DNA of 60,958 bases from Hyphomicrobiales bacterium (GCA_900474095.1 UCOA01000119.1:1-60958), one strand, 5' to 3'. Shown: positions 51,703 to 60,746, numbered from the stretch's first letter. Notes: generated by a model not told the origin, from the sequence alone. A program made the numbers and translations.

Positions 51703-52020
51703 GTCGTCAGTGGGGTTCTACGCGGGATGGGTGGAGTTTGGGCGGTCGTGCCCGTCAACTTGCCAGAGCCATCCTGCCAGTCAAGCGAGAACGCGATGCC
51801 CGCTTTCACAGAGACCCGAACATATGGAAATTGCCCCAAATTTGGAAAGCGTGCCTTTACGAGTTTCGAGTATTTCTCAGCCGCGATGCATCTGATTTTC
51901 TCGATCCTCGGGGGAGACGGGAAGAGAAGGCGCGATGCCATGCGGCGGCGCTCTGCCGCAGCGTATCAAATCAACGGACATCTTTTCAGCACCAAGCGCT
52001 GAACCAAGAGGAGGCACCCC
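51703..52020. other. 318-bp gap, promoter region
   Basis: This space separates divergent genes. A 68-codon plus-strand ORF (51796-52002) starts MPAFTETRTYGNCP and ends 18 bases before the next gene, but it has a weak ribosome site and no family features. I do not call it a gene. Confidence 0.5.
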
Positions 52021-52512
52021 ATGAAAAAGACTATTGCCGCGGCCGTCATCGCCGCATTCCTGCCAGCCGTTTCCTACGCCGCGACTTTGAATTTCCCGAG
52101 CGAAGCGCCGATCGCGTCGATCACGATCCCCGACACATGGGGGCCGAAGGAAACCGAGACCGGTATCGATGCCACGTCGGACGATGAGGCGATCTATATT
52201 TCCATCGATGTGGCCGACAGCGAAACGTCCGACAAGGTCGTCGAAGATGCCATCGCCTTCCTGGAGAAGAACGGCGTCAAGATCGATTCCTCGACGCAGA
52301 AGGAAAGCAGCGAGAAGCTCAACGGCATGGACATGACCAATCTCGACTGGTCCGGCAGCGACAATGACGGCGATGTCAGCGTCGGCCTTTCGTTCCTGTC
52401 GCCGAAGGAGGGCAAGCTGCTGGTCATCACCTATTGGGGCACGAAGGGAATGCAGGATCAGCATGGCCCCGAACTCCAGTCGATCATTACCTCCCTGAAG
52501 TCTGCCGAATAA
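52021..52512 (+). CDS. Secreted protein of unknown function
   Basis: The 163-residue protein begins with a signal peptide (MKKTIAAAVIAAFLPAVSYA, cleavage before ATLNF). The mature part is acidic and rich in Ser, Asp and Thr with alternating strands (ASITIPDTWGPKETETGIDA, GKLLVITYWGTKG), like small periplasmic beta-rich proteins. The family was not recognised. AAGAGGAGGCACCCC precedes the ATG. It converges with a LysR gene. Confidence 0.75.
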   Translation: MKKTIAAAVIAAFLPAVSYAATLNFPSEAPIASITIPDTWGPKETETGIDATSDDEAIYISIDVADSETSDKVVEDAIAFLEKNGVKIDSSTQKESSEKLNGMDMTNLDWSGSDNDGDVSVGLSFLSPKEGKLLVITYWGTKGMQDQHGPELQSIITSLKSAE

Positions 52513-52561
52513 GCGCGATTGCGACGGGCGGGCCGCGAGGAGAGGCCGCCTGCCTTTCCCG

Positions 52562-53455
52562 TCATACACGCTCGGCCAGAAAGTCTATGAATGCCCGAAT
52601 GCGGGCCGCGAGATGTTCGTGGCCCGCAAAGACCGCATAGAACTGTTCCGGCTCGATTGGATTGTAGTCCTTCAGCACCTCGACCAAAGCGCCGCATTCG
52701 AGATCCCGCTCGACGTGGAACTTGCCGATGCGGGCAATGCCCAGCCCCTGCAGGCAGAGCAGCCGGGCGATCGACCCGCTCGCCGCCCGGAGATTGCCCG
52801 CAGCCGGGCTCAGATAGACGGAGGCACCGCCGGGGTCGCGGAACGGCCATTCGCCTGGCGTTTGGCCGAAGGCGAAGGTGATACAGTTGTGCGTTGCCAG
52901 AGCTGCGGGCGTTTTCGGCTGGCCACGGCGCGCGATATAGCCCGGCGTGGCGACCGTGACGCGGTGAGTGTCGAGCAGTTTCCTCGCCTTCAGCGACGAA
53001 TCGCGCATCGGGCCGACGCGGATCGCCACGTCGGTGCGCTCCTCGATCAGGTCGATGAGGTTGTCCGTCAGTTCCAGTTCGAGTTGCACCTCCGGATAGA
53101 GCGCCAGGAACTCGCCGGCTAGCGGCAGGATGTAGCATTCGCCGAAACCGACGGTCGCGTTGACACGCAGCAAGCCACGAGGCGTTGCCCGGCCGCCTTC
53201 CGCGACAAGCTGCTCCGTCTCGGCGATATCGGCGAGGATGCGTTGCGCCCGGCCCAGATAGATTTCCCCCTCCGGCGTCAGAAGCAGCGAGCGGGTGGTG
53301 CGCACGAGAAGGCGCGTCCCGAGGCGATCTTCGATGCGGGTGACGAGCTTGCTCACCGCGGATGGCGACAGCTCCAGCCGCCGCCCGGCCGCTGAAAAAC
53401 TCTGCAATTCCGCCGCTGCAACGAACACCTCCATCTCCCCTGCCCGGTTATCCAT
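52562..53455 (-). CDS. LysR family transcriptional regulator
   Basis: The 297-residue protein has the LysR helix-turn-helix (SFSAAGRRLELSPSAVSKLVTRIEDRLGTRLLVRTTRS) and the periplasmic-binding-like effector domain. The ATG at 53455 has CAGGAG upstream. It is divergent from an MFS exporter gene and a 21-bp inverted repeat overlaps its leader, which suggests it controls both. Confidence 0.9.
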   Translation of the reverse strand: MDNRAGEMEVFVAAAELQSFSAAGRRLELSPSAVSKLVTRIEDRLGTRLLVRTTRSLLLTPEGEIYLGRAQRILADIAETEQLVAEGGRATPRGLLRVNATVGFGECYILPLAGEFLALYPEVQLELELTDNLIDLIEERTDVAIRVGPMRDSSLKARKLLDTHRVTVATPGYIARRGQPKTPAALATHNCITFAFGQTPGEWPFRDPGGASVYLSPAAGNLRAASGSIARLLCLQGLGIARIGKFHVERDLECGALVEVLKDYNPIEPEQFYAVFAGHEHLAARIRAFIDFLAERV

Positions 53456-53464
53456 TCGGCTTCT

Positions 53465-53485
53465 CCTGTGAATTGAATTCACAGG
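53465..53485. promoter_or_regulatory. Perfect 21-bp inverted repeat overlapping the LysR ribosome site
   Basis: CCTGTGAATT and AATTCACAGG are exact reverse complements with one base between. The left arm covers part of the AGGAG ribosome site ten bases before the lysR start codon, so a bound protein would block its own gene. Confidence 0.7.
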
Positions 53486-53611
53486 TATTTATCCATTCCT
53501 CCCGATTATCGCGCAAGTCCCCTTGATCCATAGTCCGCCCAACCAAACCAAGGGCGGAGGAAACTCCGCCCCAACCCGCCCGGCTCGCACGGGCGACCCA
53601 AAGGTGCTCCC

Positions 53612-54793
53612 ATGCCTCTTGCCCTCTATGCCCTGACGATCGCCGCCTATGCGATCGGAACCACGGAATTCGTGATCGTCGGCCTGTTGCCGACCGTTGC
53701 CAGCGATCTCGGCATCACGCTGCCGCTCGCCGGGCTGATCGTTTCCATCTACGCGCTCGGCGTAACCTTCGGCGCGCCGATCCTGACGGCGCTGACCGCC
53801 CGATTCGAGCGCAAGCCGCTGCTTCTTGGCCTGATGGCGCTGTTCATCGCCGGCAATGCGATGGCAGGCGTTAGCCCCTCCTACGAGATGCTGCTCGTCG
53901 CCCGCATCCTCTCGGCCTTCGCCCACGGCGTGTTCTTCTCCGTCGGGGCGACCATTGCGGCTGATATTGTGCCGGAAAATCGTCGCGCCTCGGCCATCGC
54001 GCTGATGTTCACGGGCCTGACGGTCGCCATCATCACGGGCGTTCCGCTCGGCACCTTCATCGGCCAGACGTTCGGCTGGCGCGCCACTTTCTGGGCCGTC
54101 GCTGGCCTCGGTGCCGTCGCCTTGGCGGCGATTGCCGTGCTTCTCCCATCCACCCTGTCGAAGGCTGCCCCAGTCAGCATTCTCGACCAGGTTCGCGTGC
54201 TCGGTTCGGGCCGCCTGCTGCTGGTCTTCGGCATGACGGCTCTCGGTTACGGGGGTACCTTCGTCACCTTCACCTTCCTTGCGCCGATGCTTGAGGAAAT
54301 CACCGGCTTTGCCGCCTCCTCCGTCAGCCTCGTGCTGGTGCTCTATGGCCTGGCGATCGCCGCCGGCAACATCATCGGCGGCCGCATTGCCGACCGCAAT
54401 CCGGTGAAGGCGCTGAACTTTCTGTTTGCCGCCCAGGCCGCCGTGCTGGTGATTCTCACCTTCACCTCGGTCTCGGCGATCCCCGCCCTGATCACGCTTG
54501 CGGCTCTCGGCTTCCTGTCCTTTGCCAACGTGCCCGGCCTGCAGCTCTACGTCGTGCAGCTTGCCAAGCGGCACCGCCCCGGCGCGGTCGATGTCGCCTC
54601 CGCGCTCAACATCGCCGCTTTCAACCTCGGCATCGCCGCCGGCGCCTGGATCGGCGGCCTTGTGGTTGCCTCACCGCTCGGCTTGCAGGCGACGCCATGG
54701 GTCGGCGCGATCCTGGTCACCGGGGCGCTGGTGCTAACGATCATCAGCGGCATGCTGGATCGGAGGCCGGGCGCCGTTGCCCAAGCCGCGTGA
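53612..54793 (+). CDS. MFS drug/sugar efflux transporter (AraJ-like, DHA1)
   Basis: The 393-residue protein has twelve hydrophobic helices and starts MPLALYALTIAAYAIGTTEFVIVGLLP, which is the AraJ/YdhP-type opening, with LIVSIYALGVTFGAPILTALTAR in the second and third helices. It probably exports small molecules by proton exchange. It is divergent from the lysR gene across 156 bases with an inverted repeat. An aldo-keto reductase gene follows after 100 bases. Confidence 0.88.
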   Translation: MPLALYALTIAAYAIGTTEFVIVGLLPTVASDLGITLPLAGLIVSIYALGVTFGAPILTALTARFERKPLLLGLMALFIAGNAMAGVSPSYEMLLVARILSAFAHGVFFSVGATIAADIVPENRRASAIALMFTGLTVAIITGVPLGTFIGQTFGWRATFWAVAGLGAVALAAIAVLLPSTLSKAAPVSILDQVRVLGSGRLLLVFGMTALGYGGTFVTFTFLAPMLEEITGFAASSVSLVLVLYGLAIAAGNIIGGRIADRNPVKALNFLFAAQAAVLVILTFTSVSAIPALITLAALGFLSFANVPGLQLYVVQLAKRHRPGAVDVASALNIAAFNLGIAAGAWIGGLVVASPLGLQATPWVGAILVTGALVLTIISGMLDRRPGAVAQAA

Positions 54794-54893
54794 GCATCGG
54801 ACGGCTTGACCCGCCCGGCAAACGCCACATCTATAACCCTGCACTATTCAGACGCCCGCCGGAACCGCCGGCAGCCTCGAAAAGGAGAACGCC

Positions 54894-55730
54894 ATGCAAC
54901 CGATCGTCAACGCCAACGGCGCCACCATTCCCGCGCTCGGCTTCGGCACGTTCCGCATGACCGGCCCCGAGGTGCTGCGCATCGTGCCGGAAGCCCTGAA
55001 GATTGGCTTTCGTCACGTCGATACTGCGCAGGCCTACGGCAACGAAGCGGAAGTCGGCACCGCAATCCTTCAGTCGGGCATCCCGCGCTCCGATATCTTC
55101 CTCACAACCAAGGTCTGGGTCGACAACTACGCGCAAGGCGCCTTTTCCGCCTCGGTAGACGAGAGCCTCACGAAGTTGCAGACCGATTATGTCGATCTTC
55201 TGCTCCTGCATTGGCCCGGCAGCCCCGTACCGATCGCTGAGCAGATAGAGCGTCTGAACGCTGTTCAGCAGGCCGGCAAGGTCCGTCACATCGGCGTCAG
55301 CAACTTCAATACCCACCAGATGGACGAGGCCGCCAAGCTCAGCGTAGCGCCGCTGGTCACCAACCAGATCGAATATCATCCCTATCTCGACCAGTTCAAG
55401 GTGCTGGAAGATGCCGATCGGCTCGGGATGTCGATCACCGCTTACTACGCGATGGCCGATGGCCGCGTGCCGCGGGATCCGGTTCTCAACGAGATTGGCA
55501 GCCATCACCGCAAAACCGCCGCCCAGGTCGCGTTGCGCTGGCTGATCCAGCAGTACGGCGTCGTCGCCCTGACGAAGACCGCGACGCAATCGCGGCTTGC
55601 CGAAAACTTCGACATCTTCGATTTCGTGCTGTCGGCCGACGAGATGAAGGCGATCCACCTCCTCGCCAAGCCTGATGGCCGCATCGTCAATCCGCAGGGC
55701 CTTGCGCCGGTATGGGACGAGGCTGCCTGA
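54894..55730 (+). CDS. Aldo/keto reductase (DkgB-like)
   Basis: The 278-residue TIM-barrel enzyme has the catalytic tetrad Asp43, Tyr48 (VDTAQAYGNE), Lys73 (TTKVW) and His106 (LLLHWPG), and the family pattern GVSNFNTHQM. It reduces carbonyls such as 2,5-diketogluconate or methylglyoxal with NADPH. The usual SPL loop reads AYYAMADG. AAGGAGAACGCC precedes the ATG. It may be cotranscribed with the MFS gene. Confidence 0.9.
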   Translation: MQPIVNANGATIPALGFGTFRMTGPEVLRIVPEALKIGFRHVDTAQAYGNEAEVGTAILQSGIPRSDIFLTTKVWVDNYAQGAFSASVDESLTKLQTDYVDLLLLHWPGSPVPIAEQIERLNAVQQAGKVRHIGVSNFNTHQMDEAAKLSVAPLVTNQIEYHPYLDQFKVLEDADRLGMSITAYYAMADGRVPRDPVLNEIGSHHRKTAAQVALRWLIQQYGVVALTKTATQSRLAENFDIFDFVLSADEMKAIHLLAKPDGRIVNPQGLAPVWDEAA

Positions 55731-55812
55731 GGACTTAAAGACGCGCACTGAATACAGGCTGCGCGATCAGGCGGCATGCCAACCCTCCCCCTTAAAACGG
55801 GTGAGGGATTTC

Positions 55813-56493
55813 TCAAGCCGCCGCTGCAACCATCGCCGCATTCATCGGCGACCGCAGTTTGAATCCGATCGTTTCGTAAAGCGCGATGGCAACGGTGTTT
55901 GTCGCATAGGCATGAAGATAGGGCTGGTCGCCCCTCGCAAAGATGTGGCCCGCGACAAACCGGGACAAGAGCCTGCCCAAGCCCTTGCCGCGATAATCGG
56001 GATCCGTGCAGACGCCGCTGAGTTCCGTAAAGCCCGGCTGCTTCATCCGTTCGCCGGCCATGGCCACGAGCCGGCCGTTGATTTTCACGCCCCAGAAATC
56101 GCCAAAGCTCAATGCCCTCAGCGAAAACGGCCCGGGCTTCGTCAGCGTGGCGAGCGCCAGCATCTCCTCGGCGTCGGCTTCCCTCAGTGGCTGGATGCGC
56201 GGTTCGGATATCTCCGGCAGGTGCTGTTCTGCGGTCATCTGCACGAGCGAAGCGGTCGACACAATGGTCAAACCCTGCGGCAGGACGATGTCGCTTGCCT
56301 GCACGAGCAGAAGCTTCTCTCCCGGCGTTGCAAGCTGCCGGAGCGCCTCCAGACTTTCGGCAGTGTCGTCGCCGGTCGCCGCAAACGCGCTGATGGATGG
56401 CACGTATCGCTTGGCCAGTGTGCCGCCTTCCGAAAGCGCGGCGTGGCGGGTCTCAAGGGCACTCCAAATCGGTCGGTCGAGGATATGTCTCAT
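55813..56493 (-). CDS. GNAT family N-acetyltransferase (FR47-like)
   Basis: The 226-residue protein has the GNAT core in its C-terminal half: FGDFWGVKINGRLVAMAGERM, then GVCTDPDYRGKGLGRLLSRFVAGHI with the acetyl-CoA loop, then LHAYATNTVAIALYETIGFK. The N-terminal half is less typical. It starts eight bases behind the marR stop codon, so the two form one operon. The substrate is unknown. Confidence 0.84.
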   Translation of the reverse strand: MRHILDRPIWSALETRHAALSEGGTLAKRYVPSISAFAATGDDTAESLEALRQLATPGEKLLLVQASDIVLPQGLTIVSTASLVQMTAEQHLPEISEPRIQPLREADAEEMLALATLTKPGPFSLRALSFGDFWGVKINGRLVAMAGERMKQPGFTELSGVCTDPDYRGKGLGRLLSRFVAGHIFARGDQPYLHAYATNTVAIALYETIGFKLRSPMNAAMVAAAA

Positions 56494-56501
56494 CGCTGCA
56501 C

Positions 56502-56990
56502 CTATTTGTTTGCAAGCCTCTGGTTGCGGCGGTCGAGCGGCACTGCCGCAAGGCCGTCTTCAATCGCATTCAACTGTTGAAGCAGCGGGCCGTCGAGCTT
56601 TCCGCAGAGATCGACCACGGCGCCTTCGATGCGCGGCCAGACCTGACTTTTCGCGGCCTCGATCAACCGTTGCCCCTTTTCGGAAAGACTGACGATTTTC
56701 CGGCGCTGATCGCCTGCCGTTTGTTCTGCATGTAGCAATCCGAGGTGGACGAGCTGCGCTATGCTTCGCGTAACGCCGGGCTGGGTAATGCCGACCGCCC
56801 CGGCCAGATCGCCGATCGTCAGCGGCCCGAGCCGATCGATAGCCGCGAGGACAGGATACTGGCTTGCGCCGATCCCGACCTCCATTTCATCCATGATCTT
56901 CTGCGTATCCGCCTGAAGCCGCTCTCCGATCCGCTTCATTCGCGTACCGAGGCACAGGAACCCGAACGTGCGCACAATATCTTCCGTCAC
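56502..56990 (-). CDS. MarR family transcriptional regulator
   Basis: The 162-residue protein has a MarR winged helix (LGPLTIGDLAGAVGITQPGVTRSIAQLVHLGLLHAEQ, then GDQRRKIVSLSEKGQRL). The GTG at 56990 is preferred: GGAG lies upstream and the protein then begins VTEDIVRTFGF; an ATG at 57014 would start inside the operator-like region. A GNAT gene follows at once. Confidence 0.85.
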   Translation of the reverse strand: MTEDIVRTFGFLCLGTRMKRIGERLQADTQKIMDEMEVGIGASQYPVLAAIDRLGPLTIGDLAGAVGITQPGVTRSIAQLVHLGLLHAEQTAGDQRRKIVSLSEKGQRLIEAAKSQVWPRIEGAVVDLCGKLDGPLLQQLNAIEDGLAAVPLDRRNQRLANK

Positions 56991-57007
56991 CGTGCCGCTC
57001 CAATTAC

Positions 57008-57019
57008 ATAACACGTTAT
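57008..57019. promoter_or_regulatory. Candidate MarR autoregulatory site
   Basis: ATAAC-AC-GTTAT is an inverted repeat about 20 bases upstream of the marR start codon in an AT-rich stretch, fitting a MarR dimer. The 304-bp gap to the yidB-like gene has no gene. Confidence 0.4.
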
Positions 57020-57249
57020 ATAATCATCTATGCATTTTGTCAACGCGCACTCCCACGGGATTGCAGTATCGCCGGCGGCGGTGCGGCGCGCTGTCTGGCC
57101 GTGCTCGGGAAAATATAGAGGGGAGTTGATTACCGGAAACGCCGCGTTCGATAATGTGGCCTGGCACCGAAGCGCCGGCTTAGCGCCACCGGCGCCGACA
57201 TGGCCTTCTCAGCTCTCGGCTTCGCCCATCCTCTCGGCACTGCCGGCCG

Positions 57250-57278
57250 TGTTCACGGCCGCCTGGCAGCCGTGAACA
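57250..57278 (-). terminator. Hairpin behind the YidB-like gene
   Basis: TGTTCACGGC and GCCGTGAACA form a perfect 10-bp stem with a 9-base loop, 17 bases past the stop codon on the minus strand. There is no T tract. Confidence 0.5.
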
Positions 57279-57294
57279 TTTACCAAGTCCGATA

Positions 57295-57693
57295 TCAGAC
57301 GAACTGGCTGAGGCCCGGCACCGAAGCGACGACTTCGTCGACGACGTCCGCGCCGGCCTTTTCCTTGGCATAGCCGATGGTTTCCTTGGCAAGCGCGGTG
57401 ATCTCGCCCATACCGAGGCCCTGCGACATCAGCTGCTGGCCGAGCGCCATGACACCGCCGCCGGCGCCGACGGCGCTTAGCAGACCACCGAGCAGGCCGC
57501 CGCCATTGCCCGAGCCTTCGCCGTTGAACTTGGCGACCATTTCGGAAGCGCCGGGAATGGCCTCGATCATCTGGGCGACCGGGCCGTCAGCTGCTTCGCG
57601 CTGCAGGAAGCCAAGCATCATGCCGATCGCCTTTTCAGCCGTTGCCGAATCGATGCCGACGTTTTCCGCAACGCGGGTGACCAGTTCGTTCAT
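57295..57693 (-). CDS. YidB/DUF937-like small protein
   Basis: The 132-residue protein has an N-terminal helical part (MNELVTRVAENVGIDSATAE, KAIGMMLGFLQREA), a Gly-rich centre (GSGNGGGLLGGLLSAVGAGGG) and a C-terminal helix. This is the make-up of YidB/DUF937- or DUF2267-like proteins of unknown function. GAGGAGAATCCCC precedes the ATG at 57693. Confidence 0.72.
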   Translation of the reverse strand: MNELVTRVAENVGIDSATAEKAIGMMLGFLQREAADGPVAQMIEAIPGASEMVAKFNGEGSGNGGGLLGGLLSAVGAGGGVMALGQQLMSQGLGMGEITALAKETIGYAKEKAGADVVDEVVASVPGLSQFV

Positions 57694-57713
57694 GGGGATT
57701 CTCCTCGTTTTAA

Positions 57714-57729
57714 TTGACGTGTACGTCAA
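57714..57729. promoter_or_regulatory. Inverted repeat ahead of the YidB-like gene
   Basis: TTGACGT-GT-ACGTCAA lies about 20 bases upstream of the start codon and would be covered by a TetR-like or similar dimer. No regulator gene is adjacent, so the binding factor is unknown. Confidence 0.45.
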
Positions 57730-57986
57730 CGTAAATCATCTCGGCTTGAAACTCAAGCGCCGTTCGAACCGGCTATCCACAGTGCGAACCCGATCATCGT
57801 TTCACGCCTTTGAGGTGATTACAATGCGGCCATCCGGCACGTTCGACCGCCGCCGTGCTACAATCCTTCTGTTGCCGGCTGCAAGCACTGCTCCTATAAC
57901 AGCCTTGGGAAAACAATGTGATGAAGGCTCTGCGCCGCTCAGGCGAACCCCGCGGCTTTCATCGGCAAAACGGAGACGAGGCCCCC

Positions 57987-59537
57987 ATGCTTGAGGACGG
58001 GAAACTCTATATCGGCACGAGCCGGAAGCCGGACGACACGCTCAACAAGCCCGAATACCTGGATTTCAAGTTCGGCAACCGCCATGGCCTCATCACCGGC
58101 GCCACCGGCACCGGCAAGACCGTGACGCTGCAGATCCTGGCGGAAAGCTTCTCCAATGCCGGCGTGCCGGTCTTTTGCGCCGACGTGAAGGGGGACCTTT
58201 CCGGCATCGGCGCGATCGGCGAGACGAAGGACTGGGTGACGAAGCGGGTCGAACAGATCGGCTTTACCGATTTCAGTTTCCAGGAATTCCCGGTGATCTT
58301 CTGGGATCTCTACGGGGAAAAGGGCCACCGCGTGCGCGCCACCGTCTCGGAGATGGGGCCGCTGCTGCTCTCCCGCCTGATGAACGCCAGCGATGCGCAG
58401 GAAGGCGTCATCAACATCGCCTTCAAGATCGCTGACGAAGGTGGCCTGCCGCTGCTCGACCTCAAGGATTTTCAGGCGCTCCTCAACTACATGGGCGAGA
58501 ACGCTTCCGAGCTTTCCAACAAATACGGCTTCATCTCGAAATCCTCGACCGGCTCGATCCAGCGCGAACTCTTGATCCTCGAACAACAGGGTGCCGAGCA
58601 TTTCTTCGGCGAACCGGCGCTCAAGGTATCCGACATCATGCGCACGACCCGCGACGGCCGCGGCGCGATCTCGGTGCTTTCCGCCGACAAGCTGATGATG
58701 AACCCGCGCCTCTATGGCACCTTCCTGCTCTGGTTGATGTCGGAACTGTTCGAGGAACTGCCGGAGGTCGGCGATCCCGACAAGCCGAAGCTGGTGTTCT
58801 TCTTCGACGAGGCGCACCTGCTCTTCAACGACGCGCCGAAGGTGCTGCTGGAGCGCATCGAGCAGGTGGTGCGCCTGATCCGCTCCAAGGGTGTCGGCGT
58901 CTATTTCGTCACCCAGAACCCGCTCGACGTGCCGGACACGGTGCTGGCCCAACTCGGCAACCGCGTCCAGCACGCGCTGCGCGCCTATACGCCCCGCGAG
59001 CAGAAAGCCGTGAAGACGGCGGCCGAGACGTTCCGCCCCAACCCGGATTTCGATTGTGCCACCGTCATCACCGCGCTCGGCACCGGCGAGGCGCTGGTCT
59101 CGACGCTCGAAGGCAAGGGCTCGCCGTCGATGGTCGAGCGCACGCTGATCCGCCCGCCCTCGAGCCGCGTCGGGCCGCTGACCGAAGCTGAGCGCGCCAA
59201 TGTCATGAAGATCAGCCCGGTCGCCGGCCTCTACGATGAGGACTTCGACCGCGAATCTGCCTACGAGCTTCTCGCCAAGCGCGCCGCCAAGGCAACGGAA
59301 CAGGCGGAAGCCGCGCGCGAAGCCGAGGAAGCGCCGCCAGCCCCTGGCGGCAGCCGCTGGACGCTGCCGGGTTTCGGCGACGACGAACCGGCTTCGACGC
59401 AGGCAAAGCCGAGAGCCCGCTCCGGCTACCAGCGCGAAACAGTCGCCGAAGCCGCCATGAAATCGGTCGCCCGCACCGTCGCGTCCTCGCTCGGGCGTGC
59501 ACTGGTGCGCGGGATTTTGGGGAGCTTGAAGCGGTAG
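57987..59537 (+). CDS. HerA-like ATPase, DUF853/helicase-type
   Basis: The 516-residue protein has Walker A GATGTGKT, Walker B LVFFFDEAHLLF and the conserved FCADVKGDLSGIGAIG and SKSSTGSIQRELL segments of the DUF853 (HerA-like/VirB4-like) group. The C-terminal 100 residues are Ala/Glu/Pro-rich and probably disordered. The cellular role is unknown. The ATG at 57987 was chosen from GAGG just upstream and from the family opening MLEDGKLYIGTSR. A terminator follows. Confidence 0.88.
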   Translation: MLEDGKLYIGTSRKPDDTLNKPEYLDFKFGNRHGLITGATGTGKTVTLQILAESFSNAGVPVFCADVKGDLSGIGAIGETKDWVTKRVEQIGFTDFSFQEFPVIFWDLYGEKGHRVRATVSEMGPLLLSRLMNASDAQEGVINIAFKIADEGGLPLLDLKDFQALLNYMGENASELSNKYGFISKSSTGSIQRELLILEQQGAEHFFGEPALKVSDIMRTTRDGRGAISVLSADKLMMNPRLYGTFLLWLMSELFEELPEVGDPDKPKLVFFFDEAHLLFNDAPKVLLERIEQVVRLIRSKGVGVYFVTQNPLDVPDTVLAQLGNRVQHALRAYTPREQKAVKTAAETFRPNPDFDCATVITALGTGEALVSTLEGKGSPSMVERTLIRPPSSRVGPLTEAERANVMKISPVAGLYDEDFDRESAYELLAKRAAKATEQAEAAREAEEAPPAPGGSRWTLPGFGDDEPASTQAKPRARSGYQRETVAEAAMKSVARTVASSLGRALVRGILGSLKR

Positions 59538-59565
59538 CAGGCATAGGGCTCTGGGAGATGAAAAC

Positions 59566-59592
59566 GGCGGCCCCGCTTAGGGCCGCCTTTTT
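59566..59592 (+). terminator. Intrinsic terminator behind the HerA-like gene
   Basis: GGCGGCCC-CGCTTA-GGGCCGCC forms an 8-bp stem followed by TTTTT, 29 bases after the stop codon. Confidence 0.9.
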
Positions 59593-59623
59593 ATTTGGCT
59601 CATTCATCAGGAACCCCGACACG

Positions 59624-59654
59624 AAAAAGCCCGGCGGATCGCTCCACCGGGCTT
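59624..59654 (-). terminator. Intrinsic terminator behind ohr
   Basis: AAGCCCGG and CCGGGCTT pair across a 12-base loop; the A run on the left gives a T tract on the minus strand. It ends ohr transcription 24 bases past the stop codon. Confidence 0.82.
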
Positions 59655-59677
59655 GTCGGTTCGAGACGGTGGTTCCC

Positions 59678-60100
59678 TCAGGCGAGGGTTGCCGGGATCT
59701 CCGTCGCGGTGCGCAGCGCGTGGCTGTAGGGGCAGACGATGTGGGCAGCTGCGACCAGCTTTTCGGCGACGTCGCGATCGACGCCCGGCAGGTTCACGGA
59801 AATCGACGGGTCGATATAGAAGCCGGTGCCATCCTCGCGCGGGCCGATACCGACGGTCGCGGTCACCGTGGCGTCTTCGGGGATCTTCACCTTTTCCTTG
59901 CCGGCGACGAACTTCAGCGCACCGAGGAAGCAGGCCGAATAGCCGGCGGCGAAGAGCTGTTCCGGATTGGTGCCGGTGGCGCCGTCGCCGCCGAGTTCCT
60001 TCGGGGTGGTGAGCGTCACATCAAGGACGCCGTTTTCGCTGACGGCGCGGCCGGAACGGCCACCGGTTGCGGATGCCTTGGTGGTGTAGAGAATGGGCAT
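59678..60100 (-). CDS. ohr: Organic hydroperoxide resistance protein Ohr
   Basis: The 140-residue OsmC/Ohr-family peroxidase has the two redox cysteines, Cys57 in AGYSACFLGAL and Cys123 in HIVCPYSHALR, and the N-terminal pattern LYTTKASATGGRSGRAVSENG. It reduces lipid and organic hydroperoxides in the cytoplasm. AAGGAGACAGACC precedes the ATG. The divergent ohrR gene encodes its probable repressor. Confidence 0.94.
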   Translation of the reverse strand: MPILYTTKASATGGRSGRAVSENGVLDVTLTTPKELGGDGATGTNPEQLFAAGYSACFLGALKFVAGKEKVKIPEDATVTATVGIGPREDGTGFYIDPSISVNLPGVDRDVAEKLVAAAHIVCPYSHALRTATEIPATLA

Positions 60101-60186
60101 GGTCTGTCTCCTTGTTTCACGCGGTTGTGAGCGGGCTTTCGCGTCCGCATTTTCAATAGAGCATAATTTAATCGGACGCAATATAA

Positions 60187-60203
60187 TTTTGCAAATTGCA
60201 AAA
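60187..60203. promoter_or_regulatory. OhrR-type operator between ohr and ohrR
   Basis: TTTTGCAA-A-TTGCAAAA is a perfect inverted repeat with a one-base centre in the 130-bp divergent gap, nearer to ohrR. AT-rich palindromes of this kind are the known targets of OhrR proteins. Confidence 0.65.
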
Positions 60204-60230
60204 AACCGCCAAAGCTGCGAGGATGAATCC

Positions 60231-60710
60231 ATGACCAGCAATGATGACACGCGTGAGACCAATCTCAAGGACGGCGAGGCCCTGGCGCTTGGCCAGCAGC
60301 TCTGTTTCGCCGTCTATTCCGTGGCGCATGCTTTCAACCGCACCTACAAGCCGCTGCTCGACCGCTTTGGGCTCACCTATCCGCAATATCTCGTTCTTCT
60401 GGCGCTCTGGCAGGACGACAACAGGACGGTCAAGGGCATTGGCGAGGAACTGGGGCTGGATTCCGGCACACTTTCGCCGCTGCTCAAGCGGCTGGAAGCG
60501 GCCGGCTTCGTCAGCCGCACGCGCGACAAGGGCGACGAACGGCAGGTGATCGTCGCGCTGACGGAAAAAGGCGTGGCGCTGAAGTCCGATGCCTTCGGGA
60601 TCCTGATGGAAATCGGCAAGGCGACGGGATGCAGCATGAAGGAAGCAGCAGCCCTGCGCTCCGCGCTTCATGATCTCAACCGGCATCTTGACCAGAACCA
60701 GAGCGCCTAG
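60231..60710 (+). CDS. ohrR: Peroxide-sensing MarR-type repressor OhrR
   Basis: The 159-residue protein has the sensing Cys25 in LGQQLCFAVYSVAHAF, the Tyr-rich helix YKPLLDRFGLTYPQYLVLLAL and a MarR winged helix (IGEELGLDSGTLSPLLKRLEAAGFVSRTRDKGDERQVI). No second C-terminal Cys is seen near the end other than one in KATGCSMKEA, which may be the partner in a two-Cys type. Start 60231 has GAGGATGAATCC before it. Confidence 0.92.
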   Translation: MTSNDDTRETNLKDGEALALGQQLCFAVYSVAHAFNRTYKPLLDRFGLTYPQYLVLLALWQDDNRTVKGIGEELGLDSGTLSPLLKRLEAAGFVSRTRDKGDERQVIVALTEKGVALKSDAFGILMEIGKATGCSMKEAAALRSALHDLNRHLDQNQSA

Positions 60711-60724
60711 GGTCGGGACCTGGA

Positions 60725-60746
60725 GGGCGCGACGGATTTCGCGCCC
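60725..60746 (+). terminator. Hairpin behind ohrR
   Basis: GGGCGCGA-CGGATT-TCGCGCCC is an 8-bp stem 15 bases after the ohrR stop codon, without a T tract. Confidence 0.45.

Noticed and set aside
51796..52002. A 68-codon ORF just ahead of the secreted-protein gene
   Set aside because: The ribosome site is weak and no similarity is recognisable; it sits where a promoter is needed.
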